DNA from: Phytophthora sp. 'mugwort'
Taxonomy: Eukaryota > Oomycota > Peronosporomycetes > Peronosporales > Peronosporaceae
DNA length: 64,000 nt
Direction of reading: 5' to 3'
Assembly (NCBI GenBank): GCA_033558025.1
Contig: JAUCEF010000017.1
Location: forward strand, 4,402,001-4,466,000
Each line of letters opens with the position of its first letter. The first letter of the stretch is position 1. Shown here piece after piece: positions 1 to 10,741 of this stretch. Made by a program: the position numbers and the translations under genes. The notes beneath the pieces were generated by a model. The model made no database searches. It had not been told where the DNA came from and saw only the letters and a program-made list of their open reading frames with translations.

Positions 1-2169
1 CTTCATGATGCCAAAGTTCCACTCTACTGCAGTTCGAGCGCCACTCAACTCCTTGTTGAATACGCGACCATGCGTCGTTTGCACGACGCTCTTTAAGCGA
101 GTCACAGAATACTTGCTTATTACATAGGCTTGGCGCCAAATATAGTTTTGCCCTCAAAGATGGTGGGCTTGTCAAACTATCGTAAAATCCCACTCCCGGC
201 AAGCAGAATCGTATTATGACTTCTCCCTTCGCATGAACCCAAGAAGTGGATGCCAAAGTCGTCTGGGGTAGTCAGACCTGGGTACAATACCAAGGCACAA
301 TGTATGACGTTAAACAAGCAACGGTGTAGATATAAACAGTGAAGACGCTTGTGACCACGGTATACTTGTCGTTCAGATTTTCATATTGGCGCCCATGCCA
401 CGGTGGCGGGCAGCATAACCGGATCTTAGTCCCATGTAGAAAATCAAATATCCCTTTCACTGAGCTTCTCCGCGCAATTGCGCTGCGAAAGTCGTTCATT
501 TTGGCTTGCACTAGCTTTAACCTAAAGTACAAAGTTCCTCGTATTGCTGATATTTTGGCAATCATTGAAATTAGTTATCAACACAGCAAAGATAACATAG
601 ATGGCAGTCCACAAGAAGCTTCTGCTCACGTAGCGCGGTACGAGATCTGATGCGGCATGACGGCTAGTGCCTCCTCTCGGTTGCATCGACCCCCCGCCCC
701 TGCGATTCGACAACAGGGAGCGCCAACACATTTGCCACCGTTGACGCCAAAGCGGAAATCTTTCGTGGCGTGGGCGTCTTCGCACGCGCCCAACTCGAAA
801 TGCACATCGGATACGAAGGGGAGGTTCGGGGCTGGTAAGCAGTCCCGGCTGCTGCAAAATCACCCAAGTAGCCTCCTCGTTGAACGCGAACAGAACCATC
901 CAGAGCTCGATCGCTTCTTCTTGCGTAAGATGCACGGGCCGAACTAAATATATGGCCCTGCCCCCCCCCCCCGGCTCTCAGTGCCTCTGTGCTGCGCTAT
1001 GTCTTGACTGACCACCAGCCAGCCGTTGCCAGCAGGGTTTGTACTATTTCCCGAGATTTAGTGCTCGAAAGGTCAACTGGGTTTTCACGAGCCTTATCCT
1101 TACACTTCGCTGTGTGAAGGGAAACTGAGGGTAGTGCCGAGTCCGAAACCTTACTAGTACAGCCCAGCTTTTGGTTGGTATATTCGTAATATTTTTTATA
1201 TGCACAAACCAGTCCTACGTAAACGCTTTGAGTCCAACTTATGAACTATCCGCTAAAAAGCTGGATATTTTTTCTGTATTAAATCTGCCTATTGAAACCT
1301 AGCCGTAAAAGTTTTAATCGATACGAAGATATGTACCCTTTCTACCATTTCAAAAACAGCCATTTTAAAGAGCGATATCCGAAGCGGGTACCGCGACTCC
1401 AGACGTTAGTATATGAACAAATTTGGGGCTCGTCATCTATACGTATAGTAGACTCTCAGTACTGTTGGCAAGTAAATCAAATGAAAACAAAAGCATAGCG
1501 TTAAAATATCATCCACGTTAAGTACAGTATACTGGACGAATTTAATAAAATGTTGTTAAGAAGAGCACCTAAGGGAAACGGTCAATTCGAGGTTTGCCAG
1601 CACATGGCTTCCTCGCGACATACCTTTACATGGAATATATAACTGGTAGGTTTAAAAAAGGCACTCACGGTCTGAGCTTTTTTTTTTATTATTTTCATTG
1701 CCAGAAAGTGTGCTGTTGGGCCCGTTTATCAACGAGACCGGTTGAATTTTGCTTTATGCCAATTACATGTAGAGGCCGGAAATGCAAGATATCCGCAGGA
1801 TATCTGGTTTTCTGTAGGGCAAGTCTCCTTTCCCAAAGACAAGCCTTAAGCGACGACGCCGAAGGTTGGACCATTTGGCTGTTAGAACAAGTTTGTAGGC
1901 TAGACAGATTGTTGCGAATTTCTCGCTTGAAGCTAACCCTCCCACCGCGCCCTCGAGCACGGCCGGCGAGGATAAACATCATCGAGTTTGCCTCTCCCTG
2001 TAGTACCACCAACGCAGCTAGATAATATCAGAGGTAAGGAAATTGCCCTTCGTTTATTTAGGATATTTCGCACTTTTTAAAGAGGATGAGCAGGTCCAGA
2101 CCACCCGAGAATGCAATACTTGGATTAATACATCACGTGCGAGGGCAGAAGTTAATCATTGCATTCATG
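1..2169. other. gene-poor flank, no supported gene
   Basis: I find no convincing gene here. Open frames are short, overlap on both strands and show no recognisable domain. The minus-strand stretch 935-664 reads as two overlapping frames; one starts with an acidic helical stretch (residues LTQEEAIELW) and the other continues downstream, as if one old coding exon had been frameshifted. I cannot name it. A run of about 14 C residues lies near 960-973. The rest is AT-rich and featureless by eye. Confidence 0.5.
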
Positions 2170-3993
2170 TCATTAATTGTTGCCAATTCGCACACGCACC
2201 TGCTCGACTATGTTCACGCCCCACAGGTCGCGGTTGCACTGCATGCACATCAGCATCTCGAGCTTGGCCGGCGAGAGCTTCTTCCGCAGATCCGACAGCA
2301 CCAGCTTCGACGCGAAAAAGAAGCGCTCGCACTCGTCCGATGTCGGCGCGACATACATAACGTCCACGTAATGCGAGCGCTTTGGCACCTTCGTTCTCTT
2401 GAACGCTTCCTTGACAATAGACCTGTTGCCGTCCTCCCGCGCTGGCGCCCTTTCGAGAGCGGTCAATCTAATCTCGGCACTTGCGGACCTTCGGCGATCG
2501 ACTCTCCGCGCTGAATATTGGCGAGGCCTTGTTCTAAATTGGTATTGTTGACGATCGAAGCCGTCGCGGTTAGTCGCTAATTGAGTGCTGAGTACTCCTT
2601 CATGATCTAGTCGAACAGACGACACAGAGCAGACAGAGTTAGCGTAGACTTCTGTAGCTCTTCGCAACGCCCTCAAACCTCTCCAGGTCCTTCTCTAATG
2701 CCTTGCCTCGATTGTGCTCGGCACGCCACAGCAGGAGAGGCCGAACCTCGTGCTCGACCAAACGAGGTTGTGCTCCAGCTGGATTATGAACGACTGGAGC
2801 TTCAGGTAGCGCGCCACCATTTCATACGTGCTCGATCGCCTGGTTCCGTTCCTCATCAGATGCGACAGATGGGAGACGCGGCGAAGCAGAGCCCTTCCCT
2901 TGATCGTTCGAGCTTGGACATCAGCGCGGTTACCTTGACAATGAGCTCGTCATCGGTCTTTAGGAAATCCTTTACCGCCAGATTAAATCGGTGGCTAGCA
3001 CATCCGATGAAGGGGATAGCCCCTTCCTTCCATCAATGTACTGATTCACCGAGCAGTTGTCGCCCACCATGAACTTGACCGCGCTCCAGGGCTTGTTGTA
3101 GCGGGACAGCGTGTCCGCGATCAGATCGTATTGACTCTGTGCGCTCAGATCTTTTCTCGGTCTCTACCGAAGAGAGCGCCAGCAGTAAAAAGCGGCGTGA
3201 CGAGCACTCTAGTACTGGGGTTCGATGCCCTTACCGGTATTACCAGTACCGTCGCTGTCGAATACTGCGAATATCGCGACGTAACGGCGGTTACTGCTGG
3301 TCCAGCAGTCGGGGACGAGACCGAATGCAGATGGGAGCTCGCGAGCGACGCGAAGCTCTAGTTCCTCGAAGATTAGCACGATGTACCTTGAGAGAGTGTT
3401 CTCAGACACCAGAGAGAGCGCGCTGTTCAGCTGCGTGAGCCCGTGCTCCATAAAGGCAAACGAGAGGCGGTCGCAGACGACCCACTCGATCCATTGGTAC
3501 AAGTCTCTGGTTCGCTGTTGACTAGGTGAAGGCGTAGCGGGTTCTGGCGGAGTGACGCCTCCTGGACCTCTTGCTCGTAGTTAGTTTCCGTGGTTGCGTC
3601 GTAGGTGGTTCAGCAAGTTCGTGTAGCCAATGCCCTTCTTGTACTGCTTGTCGCAGGTGGCGCACTTGTAAAAGCCGTTGCCGACTTCAGTGAAGAGCAT
3701 GGAGCAGATCTGGCTGTTTGCGAGGATAATGGTGGACAGGTGGGGCGAGGGGCTGGGACGTTGTGGAGTGAAGCAGGTAAATCTGAATGTGGAGGAGCTC
3801 ATGCTTGAGGTTTGAGGTTGAATGAAGTCAGGTCGGTGATGGTTGGTAGTGGACACCCAGGTGGCTGCTGTGGACCCCAGTTTGGCAATTAAAATATGAA
3901 TTGTGTGCAATTAAAACTAAGCTGACCTACCAAATGAATAATTGAATTAAAGTATACAAATATATTTTATGTATAATTTTCGGGTGCCCTGCA
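2170..3993 (-). mobile_element. decayed hAT-family DNA transposon
   Basis: Minus-strand pieces appear in the right order for a hAT transposase. A BED-type zinc finger with CxxC and HLRRNH residues lies in 3910-3581. A mid-section in 3502-3209 contains the sequence PDCWTSSNRRYVAIFAVF. A frame-broken stretch around 3130-2900 still reads VGDNCSVNQYI and GCASHRFNLAVKDF, typical of the hAT catalytic region. A C-terminal dimerisation segment with SDECERFFFASKLVLSDLRK lies around 2340-2230. The pieces sit in different frames with intervening stops, so no functional enzyme is encoded. At the 5' side the minus strand reads CAGGGCACCCGAAAA (about 3991-3977), which fits a hAT terminal repeat about 70 bp before the BED finger. 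No matching left terminus was found. Confidence 0.75.
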
Positions 3994-4077
3994 AAACATT
4001 TTAACCTTATATATTTATAATTATATTAAAGTATTGGAATGTATTTTTATGAGTATCTCTTTTCGGGTGCCCTACAG
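3944..4077. repeat. duplicated transposon-end sequence
   Basis: Two diverged direct copies of about 50 bp lie at roughly 3944-3993 and 4024-4077. Each runs from ATTAAAGTAT through an AT-rich stretch to TTTTCGGGTGCCCT followed by RCA. The shared end is the putative hAT terminus. Two copies in the same orientation suggest a duplicated end or the remains of a second related insertion. Confidence 0.55.
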
Positions 4078-5080
4078 CAGGTCCTTCCTATTATGTACGG
4101 ATCACACCGTGTGATTCACACCCCACAACTGTAAGTTGGTTGGTCATCACATCTGGACGCAGGTACATGCTTGGCAGGCATTTTTTCAGCGGCAAGCCAG
4201 CATGACCGTTTGAGCTGACAGTGTCAAGTTGATACTGCCCCAGCTAACATCTCAGTGGATAAGGATTGCTACGAGGGGACTATAGCAACGATCATCAACG
4301 TGTCAAAGAGGCAGTTCCGATTCATTGAATGTGATGATCAAAGCGATCAGAGGTCATTTGACAAAGGATGCAGTGAGCGACCTTTGACGTCCGTATGACC
4401 AACCAGTATACTATTATAGCTATCGTAATAGGAAGATCTTGCGTACAAGATGTTTCCAGGGGGGATGCGGCATACTCCCTCGCATACGATGCCACCCCTG
4501 GCCACTACAACATCAAAAAAGTCCTCGTTCTGTGCAAATAGCTTCACATAACTTGATAGACGCTGTAGTTTTCCGCGTTAAGGTAACAAGAACATCCGCT
4601 CCACAATTGAGGGTTCAACGCGCCATAACCACTTCGCTGCCGTCGAAGTTTGCTTGCCGCTGATTTCGCGTCGTGTTGCAGCCCGTAACGCTTTGTTAAA
4701 GTCCGGAGCGGACCTCTATCGAGCTCAAGTTCCACCGCAAGTCGACGTGAAAACGAGGCGCTTGAGGCGATCACGGAAGCCATCGACGGCATGTCGTACA
4801 GGCATGGCACATTGCCACTTCAACGCACAAAATTTGCAACTGTAGCCAAAGCGAGCGAAAATCAGATTGCAAACGGCAATTGTCCCTCCACCCCACTTGA
4901 TTTCACTATGCGGTCGCTGCGCATCCTTTAAACCCGTCGCCATATCCATTCGGCTTTCTTCAGCTTCGTCACTTTTCGAGCTGTCTCTCTTTCACCTGTC
5001 AACGTGATACTGGACACTTGGTGCTGACAAGTTGTCAGTGACAACCAGCGAGATACGAGCAATAGGACTGCGATTCTAAG
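4078..5080. other. intergenic, no supported gene
   Basis: There is no convincing gene. A 15-base near-perfect palindrome (ATCACAC-C-GTGTGAT) lies at 4101-4115. Two short adjoining minus-strand frames (4810-4544 and 4547-4347) could be traces of an old exon but have no recognisable domain. The last 100-200 bases should contain the promoter of the kinase gene that starts at 5081; I see no clear initiator match. Confidence 0.4.
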
Positions 5081-7202
5081 ATGGTGGCGCCATCCGAGTG
5101 GCTGGTGGCCTGGCGCGCAGTGCACTGGGCCTGTCTGGGGGCGGGCGCCGCGGCCGCTATCTTCCTGCTGCTGCACTCAGCGACATTCCACCGACTCAAG
5201 CGGCGCATGGCCGACCTGCTGCTGAGCGGTATCGCACTGGCCGATCTGGGCTTCGTGGGGCTGGAGGCGCTCAAGCAAGCGACGCACACGTCCTACTTGG
5301 CGCGATACCGACGGGAGGATGAGGACGAACGGGACGCTTCCTACACGTCGGGGGACTTCGTCATGGCGCTCTTCGCGCGCTTCTGCTTCTTCATGTCATT
5401 CTATTGGATCGCCAACCTGTCGCTGCTTATGCGGCTCGGCAACTTGGAGGCGCTCCATGTCAATAGGAGCATGCTGCTGTCGTCGTTGACCTCGCTGGTC
5501 TACGGCTGTATGCATGCCATCCTCCCCACGCTGAGCGGGGCAGACAGGAACAATTCAGGACCAGCCTATACGGTGACAGCAATACTGCTGCTCATCATGC
5601 AGACCATGCCGCTGCTGCTCATCATGGCTAATGTCCAAGCGGTGAAAAAGTCGAAGCTGAACTCGTCCACTCAGGGACGGAATGTAATTCGACGGCTTAC
5701 GGGCTTTTGTGTCTGTGCCGCGGTGTTTACACTACCGTACGCTGTCGTGTTGATTATGTCCCAGAGATTTATCGGCGTGGGGGCTATCGCGGAGACGCTA
5801 AACTACTTCGTTCCGGTGGCGAACGCTCTACTCTTTGGCACGAGTTTGAGCTGCTGTTGCTGCTGTGCGACGGCATCGGAAGCGACTACGGCGATGCTGA
5901 CACATAAAGGCAAGGTGCTGGACGATGACACGCCGTCGTCGTCGATAAATATCTCGGCTGGTATCCTGACAGACGGTAGCAAGACGCCCGGCATCACAGG
6001 ATATACAGGACATACTACAGGTGGCGTATTAGGGATCAGTGACGGATTGCTGGCTGGAGGGCCCATCGCTGAAATGGTGACGGAAGGACCAGCCGTAAAG
6101 ATTGGAGAGGGATCTAGTGCTGAGGTCTACAAGGGTCAGTGGCTGGGAATCACTGTCGCTCTCAAGTGCCTGCGTTTTCATGCAGGTAGTAGCTCGGAAG
6201 CAGAGCTATATATGACGCACCTAGCTGAGTTGCGTACCGAGTTCCTGGATGAGGCTGTGTTGGCTGCTCAATTGCGTCATCCAAATATCACGTTGTTTAT
6301 CAAGATGGGCACGTACAGGGGAAGCTTGTGCCTCGTCAAGTACGTACTGTCCGAAAAGGAATTATTGTAGAGTGTTAGAAGCGTCTAACAATTGCTTTGT
6401 TACCCATGCTACCAGTGAGTACTGCGCGCGTGGATCGCTGCGAGATGTACTTCGGGCGAATCCACTCATGGAGTGGAATACAAGAGTTCGTCTGGCTTTT
6501 GAAGCAGCTAAAGGTCTTGCTTTCATGCATAACCGAGAGCCCATTTACCTGCACCGCGACCTTAAGGCTTCCAACATCCTAGTGACTGCCGACTGGACTG
6601 CAAAAATCGCAGACTTTGGAATCGCCCGGATCGCAACTGATTTTACCGTGAAGAAGCAGCACATTTCACAAAAGTTTTCGACGCTGTCTTTTCAGTCTTT
6701 GCAATCAATCGGTGAGAGCATTGTCATGATGGATAGCGCCGCATCAGAGCTCATGACGACTTTTGCTGGCACCTGGCGATGGAATGCACCGGAGATCATG
6801 AGGAATCCCAACGAATGCCGCTTCAATCGTGAAACAGACATGTATAGCTTTGGTGTGTCGCTATGGGAGATTCTGACCAATGGAGCGATTCCCTTCGGCA
6901 ACGTTGACTTCGATCATCAAGTGCGGCAGCTCGTGGCAGCAGGCGAGCGTCCAGCGCTACCTCCTGCTTATTTGCGACGTGCGCCGCCTGAATTCATTGA
7001 GGTGATGTGTGCTTGCTGGCACCAACGACCTGAGAAGCGACCGAGTGCCCAGGATGTTATGCTGCGCCTCGGATCTTTATCCTACACGTTGTCGAATAGC
7101 TCGGAATTCTTCACGTCATCGCAAAATACGTCACGCTTTGTCTTCAGCGACAACTATTGCCAAGCGATGGACTCGAATCAGAGCTGCTCAGGACTGTGGT
7201 GA
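5081..7202 (+). CDS. GPCR-like 7TM receptor fused to TKL protein kinase
   Basis: Predicted membrane receptor kinase of 681 residues, from exons 5081-6339 and 6416-7202. The intron is 76 bp (GTACGT...CCAG), and splicing restores LVNEYCARGSL in the kinase N-lobe. Residues about 8-258 form seven hydrophobic segments, followed by a run of five cysteines that may be acylated. A Gly/Thr-rich linker leads to the kinase at about 338: glycine loop GEGSSAEVYKG, VALK lysine, HRDLKASNIL at about 467, DFG, and a WNAPE activation-segment end. All key catalytic residues are present, so activity is likely. The single-domain TKL type fits known oomycete receptor fusions (GPCR-bigrams). Ligand and substrates cannot be read from sequence. 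It converges with the RNase III-like gene downstream. Confidence 0.88.
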
Positions 7203-7489
7203 GTACGGTGATATGCAGTGGCATCTATTATTTAAACTATGTCAGTGGGTAGAGAAGATAAACTCATCAACGAGGCTATGAGGAAGCAACCCAATGACAA
7301 ACGTTAATTGTTAAAGTATTGGACGCCCGGTCCTCAGACTTCCGAAGAATAGTTTTTGATATTACATCATTGGCGTCCACGGTGGATATCCTTCTCACTC
7401 GACAAATTTGGACTAGACTTCGTGACATCAATTGAATTGCTCGTAATGACAGTAGAAGAACACGCACTTCGTTTCCATTATCAACTTGA

Positions 7490-8862
7490 TTACTGTAGCG
7501 TCGAGTCGGTATGGTTGTTTTGCCGTGGCATGCCATACTCGCTGTCGCCTCCCGGAGCGAGATTAAGCGATTCCTTTAGCTGAACATAAGCCTTTTCAGC
7601 TGCGATGCGTTTTGCAACCTTATACGACGGTGCTTGAGCCTTTATAACTGACTTATTTATAAATAACATAGCCGTCAGCTCATGACCACACCGATTAGTA
7701 TCTTTCAATCTACATACAAAATGTATAGTTCTGAGTAGCATAGCATACCTTCTCCTGCACGAAAAGCTCCACTGTGAACGCAGGACTGCCATCCGTAACT
7801 GGAAGGCGTCTAGGTATCAAATACACAAAATAATCATTTAAGTTTTCGCATTGACCGGCTTTGATTATGTATACTTGAACGTACTTGTACACCGGAAGGC
7901 CATGATTGCGAGCCAGCAATAAATATTGCAGCTCCACGACGGGGTCCCAAATTGCGTCTTGAGTTGCATACTTGGTTGATAGTGGAAGAATACAAGTAGC
8001 TAAGAACTCCATCGCTCGCACCAGCCCCTAGCCAACGCAGCAGAAATTAGTCCGAACTCTAATTCTAAGTTGTTGTTGATTCATACTACACCTGATCCAA
8101 ATAGACAGCCGCAATGAGAGATTCAACTGCTCCAGCAGCAATAGTGATGCGACCTTTATCATCGTCTGGAATCGTGTCCGTCATAAAGCTGGGAGGCCAC
8201 AGCAGGACGTCTGTGATTCCCAACTCGGCACTAATCTTGGCAAGTGTGATATTGTTCACAAGCACCGACTTGGCGCGTGATAGCTGGCCCTCTTGGTACC
8301 ACGGCTTCGTCTGGAAGAGCATACCCGCCGCCGCTGCGCCGAGCAAGGAGTCCCCGAGGAACTCGAGGCTGCGGTTCGACAGACGAACCACAGGAATATC
8401 GTCCGGAACGACATTCACGTGTAAGCATCCATGGTGAGTTAAAGCAATTTTCAGTAACGTCACGTCAATAAAAATGACGCCAATGCGTTCTTGGAGTTTC
8501 GTGAGATTGAACTCCCAGTTCTCTGGGGTAGCGACCTTTTCGAAGTGTTCCGGTTTGATCAGCTGCCAGTCCGGCGTGAGTTGCGGATACAAGAGTTGCT
8601 GACCTGTGATGATCTTGGAGCCGACCACGTCTCCGTCCAAGAGATGTCTCTCCAATTTTGCTGGTCCTATGCTTTTGGAAAGCGCTGGGGCCTTGCTCTT
8701 CGTGGCAGACTCAGCTTCAGTGCTTGCCTCAGTGACCGAAAGAGCCACCATTTGGTCGATCTCGATGCGAATTTCATCACCACTGCTTCCGTTCGATGAA
8801 ACAGAGGACTCGTACCCTGCAGAACTGGACGCCGACATACCAGTAGAAAATGACCCTGACAC
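7490..8862 (-). CDS. RNase III-fold protein with dsRNA-binding domain (mL44-like?)
   Basis: About 374 residues from four exons (8862-8092, 8027-7885, 7809-7749, 7639-7490); the last acceptor is the least certain. An acidic/serine-rich N-terminus of about 100 residues precedes an RNase III domain with the signature RSLEFLGDSLL and a second motif AGAVESLIAAVYLD. A C-terminal dsRBD follows, split over exons 2-4 (VELQYLLLARNHG, FTVELFVQEK, YKVAKRIAAEKAYVQL). Compared with bacterial RNase III, the first acidic residue of the signature is Arg and the Asp of the second motif is Gly; the Glu and Asp of LEFLGD and the Glu of AVESL remain. Such loss fits a structural role, as in the mitochondrial ribosomal protein mL44, but a processing enzyme is not excluded. 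No clear mitochondrial presequence is seen, so the true start could lie in an upstream exon. Confidence 0.78.
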
Positions 8863-9447
8863 AAGAATCTTTCCCGTCTATATCTTCCTACCGCAAAGGG
8901 TCAGATTAGTGCAAGGAACTACGACAATAAAAGAGCTTGCTGGAGTTAACGTGCCTGTCGTCTCTTGCGCTTGTTCTCGGTTGCGACGACGCGTTCGATA
9001 GTAGTCACCCAAAGCCAAGACGCAGGTGAAAAAAACACGCAGCCGTACACCTCGCTTGTTGGGAGCTGAGCTTTTGCAAGAAATATCGATGGGTGCGGAG
9101 AATCAGTTTTTTTTTCAGCGGCGGAGATTGGCTTCATGGCGGCGCAGGGATACAAGCTTTCAAATGGTCGTTACTGGGCTACGATGACGATAGCGAACCT
9201 CGACTCATTTCTTGATAAGTTTTGCAGTAGGAGTCAATATCCTCTTAGTCACTTTCCACACCTATACCACGTCGCACCGATTCCGAGCGCTGCGTATGGC
9301 CCGACAACGCTATGATTGGTCATCGAGGTTGAAGCGCAATAATCATTTTCACCAAGCAAAACTCGTTTATTTTGCCTCGTTTAATCCAATCAATACAGTG
9401 ACCCATGCCGTTGTTTTTCCAGCGCAAAATAATTATTGCCTTTCGTC
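8863..9447. other. divergent intergenic region
   Basis: This lies between the divergent RNase III-like and BED-finger genes and should hold both promoters. I see no strong initiator match and no convincing coding exon, although an unseen 5' exon of the minus-strand gene is possible. Confidence 0.35.
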
Positions 9448-10347
9448 ATGGTGAAGCCGCTCAACAAGGAATGGGAGCTCTTCGGGCACAAGTACCGCGT
9501 GGCCGGTGCCAAGGGCGAGAAGGTGGACTGCAAGGCCTGCCAGAAGCAAGTCTCTGCCGCCGTTAACCGCCTGCAGTCACACATGCGCGTGTGTCCAGCG
9601 CGCTTCTCGCTGGCTGCGGCTCTTCTGAACTCCAGTCGTACCAACAGCAGCAGCTCAGCTGGGAGTTCAGGCACGGGGCTGTCCGACGCAATTCCCACGA
9701 CCTCAGAGCTCATCGAGCAGGCCATTGAGGCCGGAACTCTAGCGACAGAGCATGCGACGGCAACCAACGTCAATGCAACCGAAAGCAGCGCCCCGCCAGC
9801 AAAGAAGCGGCGTCCATCGACAACCGCCAAGATACGCGATCGCCCGCGCTGGAACGCGTCTGCTGCCAGCTCAATAAATGTCGACGACCTGTGGCTTCAC
9901 TCCGTCGTGGGTGAGACCACGACAGCAGCGTCTACAACCACCGCGTCATTCAACAAGCGACGCCTGGACATCGAGGAGAAGCGACTGCAGCTTGAGATCA
10001 AGCGAAACCTACGCGAAGAGCGTCGAGAGCGCCTGAGCTTGGTGATTATGGAGGCGCAAGCAAGGAAGGAGAAACTACTGGCAGAGAAGGTAGGATACGA
10101 GGCCAAGGTGCTGCTGGCGCTCTCGCGGAAGCAAGTGCGAGACCAGGGGGTGAGCGAAGAGGAGATTGACCGGATCCTACCGATTTTGAGCTCTCAGTCG
10201 AGCCCCGACAACAGGATTAATGGTACTTCTATCACCGCTACGAATGAGGCGACTACTTTCACAAGAATCACGAACGAATTGTTGGGTGAGAAGGATGCAA
10301 CGACGGAGGCCAACAATGCGGGTGAAGATGATGCTGAAGGCTACTAA
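9448..10347 (+). CDS. BED-type zinc-finger, coiled-coil protein
   Basis: Intact, intron-free, 299 residues. The first ATG is 9448. The N-terminal finger has Cys28, Cys31, His45 and Cys49 (CxxC...HxxxC), as in BED fingers. A low-complexity Ser/Thr/Ala linker with a basic KKRR patch (about residue 117), a possible nuclear signal, follows. Residues about 170-245 form a strongly charged helix (RRLDIEEKRLQLEIKRN, EERRERLSLVIMEAQARKEK), probably a coiled coil. The C-terminal tail is Thr/Asn-rich. No transposase catalytic region is attached, so this is either a small DNA-binding regulator or a domesticated transposon finger. The exact role is unknown. Confidence 0.7.
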   Translation: MVKPLNKEWELFGHKYRVAGAKGEKVDCKACQKQVSAAVNRLQSHMRVCPARFSLAAALLNSSRTNSSSSAGSSGTGLSDAIPTTSELIEQAIEAGTLATEHATATNVNATESSAPPAKKRRPSTTAKIRDRPRWNASAASSINVDDLWLHSVVGETTTAASTTTASFNKRRLDIEEKRLQLEIKRNLREERRERLSLVIMEAQARKEKLLAEKVGYEAKVLLALSRKQVRDQGVSEEEIDRILPILSSQSSPDNRINGTSITATNEATTFTRITNELLGEKDATTEANNAGEDDAEGY

Positions 10348-10741
10348 ATCTCCAAGAATTTTTTTTACCACTAAAGCGCAAGTTGTACAGTAGAGCTGGA
10401 CTTCAAAGAAGATTCGCTGACAGTGCTGGGTAAATTTTGATGCCTTAGAAGGATCCATAAAATCAATGTGTCGAGTGATGAGGTACCACCAAGGGGGTAA
10501 ATTCATTAATAGGTCAACGCGTATCTTTCATCTTGCCTGGGCGCAATTGCGGTCCAATTCCTGTCCCACAGTTTCTGTCCCACACAATTTCTTGAACCGG
10601 TAGCAATAATTATTCCGTGCAAAACTTGTGCATTTAATGCAATGTCGTCGACCTTATTATGGCACATCTAAAGATAACGGATCAATCGAAACGACACTAA
10701 CGAGGTGTCGACATTCGACTCAAGATTGGTGAAGTGACAAG
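10348..10741. other. intergenic, nothing recognised
   Basis: 394 bp between two plus-strand genes. No coding frame, repeat or RNA gene is supported; it presumably contains the terminator of the BED gene and the promoter of the KATNIP-like gene. Confidence 0.35.

Noticed and set aside
664..935. Possible old exon on the minus strand
   Set aside because: Two overlapping frames look like one frameshifted sequence, but no family can be named. It is mentioned only in the flank description.
3225..3245. GGTTCGATGCC resembling a tRNA box B
   Set aside because: No box A at the right distance and no cloverleaf; it sits inside the hAT relic.
7386..7393. ATATCCTT, the U12-type 5' splice site motif
   Set aside because: It lies in the spacer between two convergent genes, with no exon to splice.
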